A stretch of 64,000 nucleotides of DNA, taken from assembly GCF_963855985.1 (NCBI RefSeq), contig NC_087092.1:14260001-14324000 (forward strand), written 5' to 3'. The DNA comes from Ostrinia nubilalis. Its lineage: Eukaryota; Arthropoda; Insecta; Lepidoptera; Crambidae. How positions within the stretch are numbered: position 1 is the first letter of the stretch; the number at the start of each line of letters is the position of its first letter. Under the pieces are notes generated by a model. The model saw only the letters and a program-made list of their open reading frames with translations. It did no database searches and was not told the origin of the DNA. This document shows, in pieces, positions 60,748-64,000 of the stretch. The position numbers and the translations under genes were made by a program.

Positions 60748-61873
60748 AAAGATTAAGCACCGACTTCACATGAAAACCTATTTTCTTTCTGTTGCAATCC
60801 TGATATAGTTTAATAACAAATATTTTATTCACAAAGTCGATTTATATTTAATTTTGTTACTATTTAGTGCAATTTCTTTTATGCCATATAATGTCATCCA
60901 TCATTGTAACATAATCAGGTTTCATACTACATAAACTCGAACAAAGATAGTATTTTGTAGTAGTGTTTCCGTTTTGATTAACTTTTAAGTATTTACTATT
61001 AAATTATACTTACTTACATATAAACATGGATCATTGTGAGGAATATTTTGTACTAGCCACGTAAATATGTTGTATAACACAATGTGATTCTCTGTGATAA
61101 AATAATTGATATTTATTAATGTGAAGTTTTATTTCATTAACCTTTTCCAATTATGTATTTATTTGTTAAAATAAAATTATTTATAAAAGGTTTATGAGTA
61201 TTTAAAATGAGAGTAATGCCTATCTAGCATATAAATAACAATTTAGATAGATTCTCGTAGATAGGAAATAGAGAAAATGTTGGCGGCCTTATAACTATAA
61301 ATAAAGCCATCTCTTCCATGCAGCTTAATTATTATGTAAGACTTTTTGCAAATCTTGAAAATTTTAATAGTAGTTGGCAGATGTTAGGTAGGTATGTATA
61401 TTAAAGTGGAAAAGTGGTTGGGTAACAAAGGTGATAACTGAGTTTCTTTTTTAACCGGCCCTAAGATAGCAACCCTTAGAGCCATAAGATCGCCACTACA
61501 CGGGTCACCAACTACAACCACAAAATTATGTGTGTGTACATGATGTGCTAAGTTCATCATATCACAGAATAATTTAAGATCATCATAATGCAGATTATCT
61601 TGATAGATCCGTTTCATTTTGGTTCTACTGGGGCTCTAGAAATACAATGCAGCACCACGCTTGGCCAATAGATGGCGTGATACAAAGAACTTTGACATTA
61701 CATTACATCAACATAAAAGTATTTTTGGCGGGAAAATAATTGGTTTTATTATTTCAGTTTTGTGGTCGATTATGAAACAATGAATTTTACCTACGTAAAA
61801 ATAGAAAAATGGAACATGCCAACATCCCTCCAACAAATAGGTATTATAATATAGGTAAGTAGCTGCCTCCTAC

Positions 61874-63731
61874 TAGGGAATGCAGAATCGGTTCTGGTTT
61901 GAGGAACCGGGTTTTTCGGGTCTGGTGGTCATAAGAACCGGGAGCCCCGGTTTTTTCGGTTCTTTCGGTTCCAAAAAAACAAAATTTTGATTATGTTTTT
62001 TTTATTGAAATAACACTTCTTTGAATAGACTAGGAATAATCAACAAACATGATTTACAATATTTTTCTATTTTTACTAAATTCTACTCCCAAAAATAAAA
62101 AAAAAGTAAAATAATTAGTTTTCAATTGAGGTACCACAATCAGTCTTTTTCATCCAACTTATCGATATATTTGACTATTTATATATTGACTGTCAGATGC
62201 AAAGCAAATAAAGGAGGAGTGTTGCCAACTCTCACACAAAAATATCATCATCATCATCATTTAATTTTAAACCATAGGATAGGACGGAACATAAACCTCC
62301 CCCAATGCTTTCCATGTTGATCGATTGGTAGCGGCCTGCGTCCAGCGCTTCCCTGCTACCTTTATGATATCGTCGGTCCACCTTGTGGGTGGACGTTCCA
62401 CGCTGCGTTTTCCGGTACGCGGCCTCCATTCCAGGACCTTACTGCCCCATCGGCCGTCAGTTCTGCGTCCGCGTCGGGCTATGTCCGCTGAATCCGCTGA
62501 CATAGAAATGAGGAGATCCGTAAATGAACTAAAGTAGCGACTTTAGTTTGTTCTGATTCGATCTCGTAAAGAAACACCGAGCATAGCCCTCTCCATAGCA
62601 CGCTGTGCAACTTTGAGCTTCTGTATAAGGAGAGTCTTTGAGCTTCTGTATAAGGCCTATAGTGAGAGGCCACGTTTCCGAGCCATAAGTCATCACTGGT
62701 AACACACATTGGTTGTAGACTTTCGTCCTCAGGCACTGAGGTATTTTGGATGAAAAGATGTTGCGTAGTTTCCCGAAGGCTGCCTAGCCAAGTTGGATTC
62801 GACGATTGACTCCCTTTTCGAAATTGGACCTACCTAGCTGGATCGTCAACAATCTCGAGGATTGAGCTCCCAACCGAAACTGGGTAGGGCGCAACATGGA
62901 CATTGGACATAAGCTTTGTTTTGTCCATATTCATCCTCAGGCCTACCTGTTAGGAAACTCGATTAAGGTCTTTGAGCATTGTGCCAAGATCTTACAACGA
63001 TTCTGCCATGACCACAATCAGTATCGTGGGCAAACCGAAGGTGAGTGATGTACTCGCCATTAATGTTTATGCCGAATCCTTTCCATTCAAGGAGTTTGAA
63101 AGCGTCTTCCAATGCAGTGGTGAACAGTTTAGGAGATATAACATCTCCCTGCCTAACGCCTCACTGCAGAGGAATCGTCCTCGTGCTCTGCTACTGTACT
63201 CGGACCGACATGGTGGCGTTTTTGTACAAGCACTTCAGCACCTCGATATACCGATAGTCAATACGGCACCGCTGAAGAGACTGTAAGCACTGCCCAAGAC
63301 CCGAACGAATCGAAGACCTTCTCATAGTCTACGAACGCCAAGCATAGTGGCAAGTTATACTCGTCAATCTTCTGTATAACCTGTCGCAGCGTAAGCGCAA
63401 ACAAAAATATGCCAGTGATTAAAAAAAAATTGTAAGAAAAATGCTTAAAATATTTACATATCTCATAAAAAAACAAAATACCTACAAAACCAATAAGTAG
63501 AGTAATCTTTATTAGTAGCTAATCTGATATCTTTAGGTTCTCTATACGTTCGCAATGTTCTTGTTACGACTCATGCCTAATACTTATAACAGATTTTTAG
63601 ATAACTATGCAAAACCCAAAAGTACCGAAAGAACCGGGTTTTGAATTTTTAAAACCCGGTTCTTAAGCTGTCGAAAAAACCCGGGTTTTCCCGGTTCTTT
63701 CGGTTCCGGGATTACCCGGGTACAAACCCTA
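61874..63731. mobile_element. hAT-like element with TAGGG ends, interrupted by an RTE LINE fragment
   Basis: Begins TAGGGAATGC and ends GTACAAACCCTA. It is flanked by the perfect 8-bp duplication CCTCCTAC (61866-61873 and 63732-63739). Subterminal regions on both sides (61886-61970 and 63620-63710) are packed with ACCGGG/CCGGTTC and TTTCGGTT motifs, unlike anything else in the window. No transposase frame is left; most of the interior is a degenerate LINE on the minus strand. Confidence 0.8.
62247..63420 (-). mobile_element. Degenerate RTE-type LINE fragment (reverse transcriptase C-terminal half)
   Basis: Read on the minus strand it shows LCLAFVDYEKVFDSF (usual FVDYEKAFDS), GVRQGDVISPKLFTTALED, and HLRFAHDTD where the polymerase active site is normally FADD. 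Further downstream are [16 protein letters not shown] and a (TGA)n tail at 62247-62261. Several frameshifts and the altered active site show it is dead. It lies inside a hAT-like element, so it inserted later or was captured. Confidence 0.8.
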
Positions 63732-64000
63732 CCTCCTACCTACTTACCCTCTTGAAACGAGCTGAAATTACTAAAGCGGGGTTATCTGTCATTTAACGTT
63801 ATTTTCATAATATTCTTTTAAATTTTACAATTAATAAACAAAAAAAATCATAAGGCGATGCGTCGCAAATAGTCCTACCTACCTACATAGCATTTTTAAA
63901 GAAGTAACCCTACATTATTTTTCATACAATCAAACTTTTTAGTAAATCACCTTTGTCATATTTCAGTTTTTTTGAAGTTTAAAACGTAAAAAGTTTTAAT

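Larger units (their letters stand above)
57915..61873. other. UBE3B 3' flank
   Basis: AT-rich, with several AATAAA hexamers (the first clear one at 58361-58366), so the poly(A) site cannot be chosen. Contains two foldback elements (58692-58864, 60627-60747). No gene supported to 61873. Confidence 0.5.

Noticed and set aside
62972..63286. 104-codon plus-strand frame
   Set aside because: Antisense of the RTE reverse transcriptase fragment.

Overview
The window is eukaryotic and almost certainly from a moth or butterfly. It is intron-rich and AT-rich. It carries Lep1-type non-autonomous Helitrons (5' TC, a 3' GC hairpin followed by CTAG), RTE-type LINE 3' ends with (TGA)n tails, and many short foldback elements. 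There is no bacterial gene organisation.

Two protein-coding genes can be reconstructed exon by exon, transcribed divergently from about 34.1-39.1 kb. On the minus strand is a T-box transcription factor, probably of the Dorsocross/Tbx6 type. Its exon 1 is at 33997-34075, exon 2 at 24479-24596 and exon 3 at 5356-5623. All three junctions are in phase (155 codons so far), and the rest of the gene lies beyond the left edge. On the plus strand is a complete UBE3B orthologue (HECT ubiquitin ligase with an N-terminal IQ motif). It has 20 coding exons from 39070 to 57914, encodes 1079 residues, and every intron is GT-AG.

Layout: 1-5355 is T-box downstream intron. 5624-24478 is T-box intron 2 (18.9 kb); it holds a tRNA-like gene, GC-rich blocks and a structurally intact hAT transposon with a 647-residue transposase and a perfect 8-bp target duplication (15262-17756). 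24597-33996 is T-box intron 1, with two minisatellite arrays (27.06-27.37 and 28.02-29.14 kb) lying between inverted copies of a foldback repeat. 34076-39069 is the divergent intergenic region. 57915-64000 is the UBE3B 3' flank, containing a hAT-like element (61874-63731) with an RTE fragment inside.

The most unusual feature is inside UBE3B. Five of its 19 introns (after exons 5, 6, 11, 13 and 14) contain tandem or dispersed copies of the 3' part of the preceding exon, nearly always with its 5' splice site. In both genes, mobile elements also tend to begin within 50 bp downstream of a splice donor. This was not found by a search. It comes from reading the sequence, and an assembly origin for the near-identical arrays has to be excluded.
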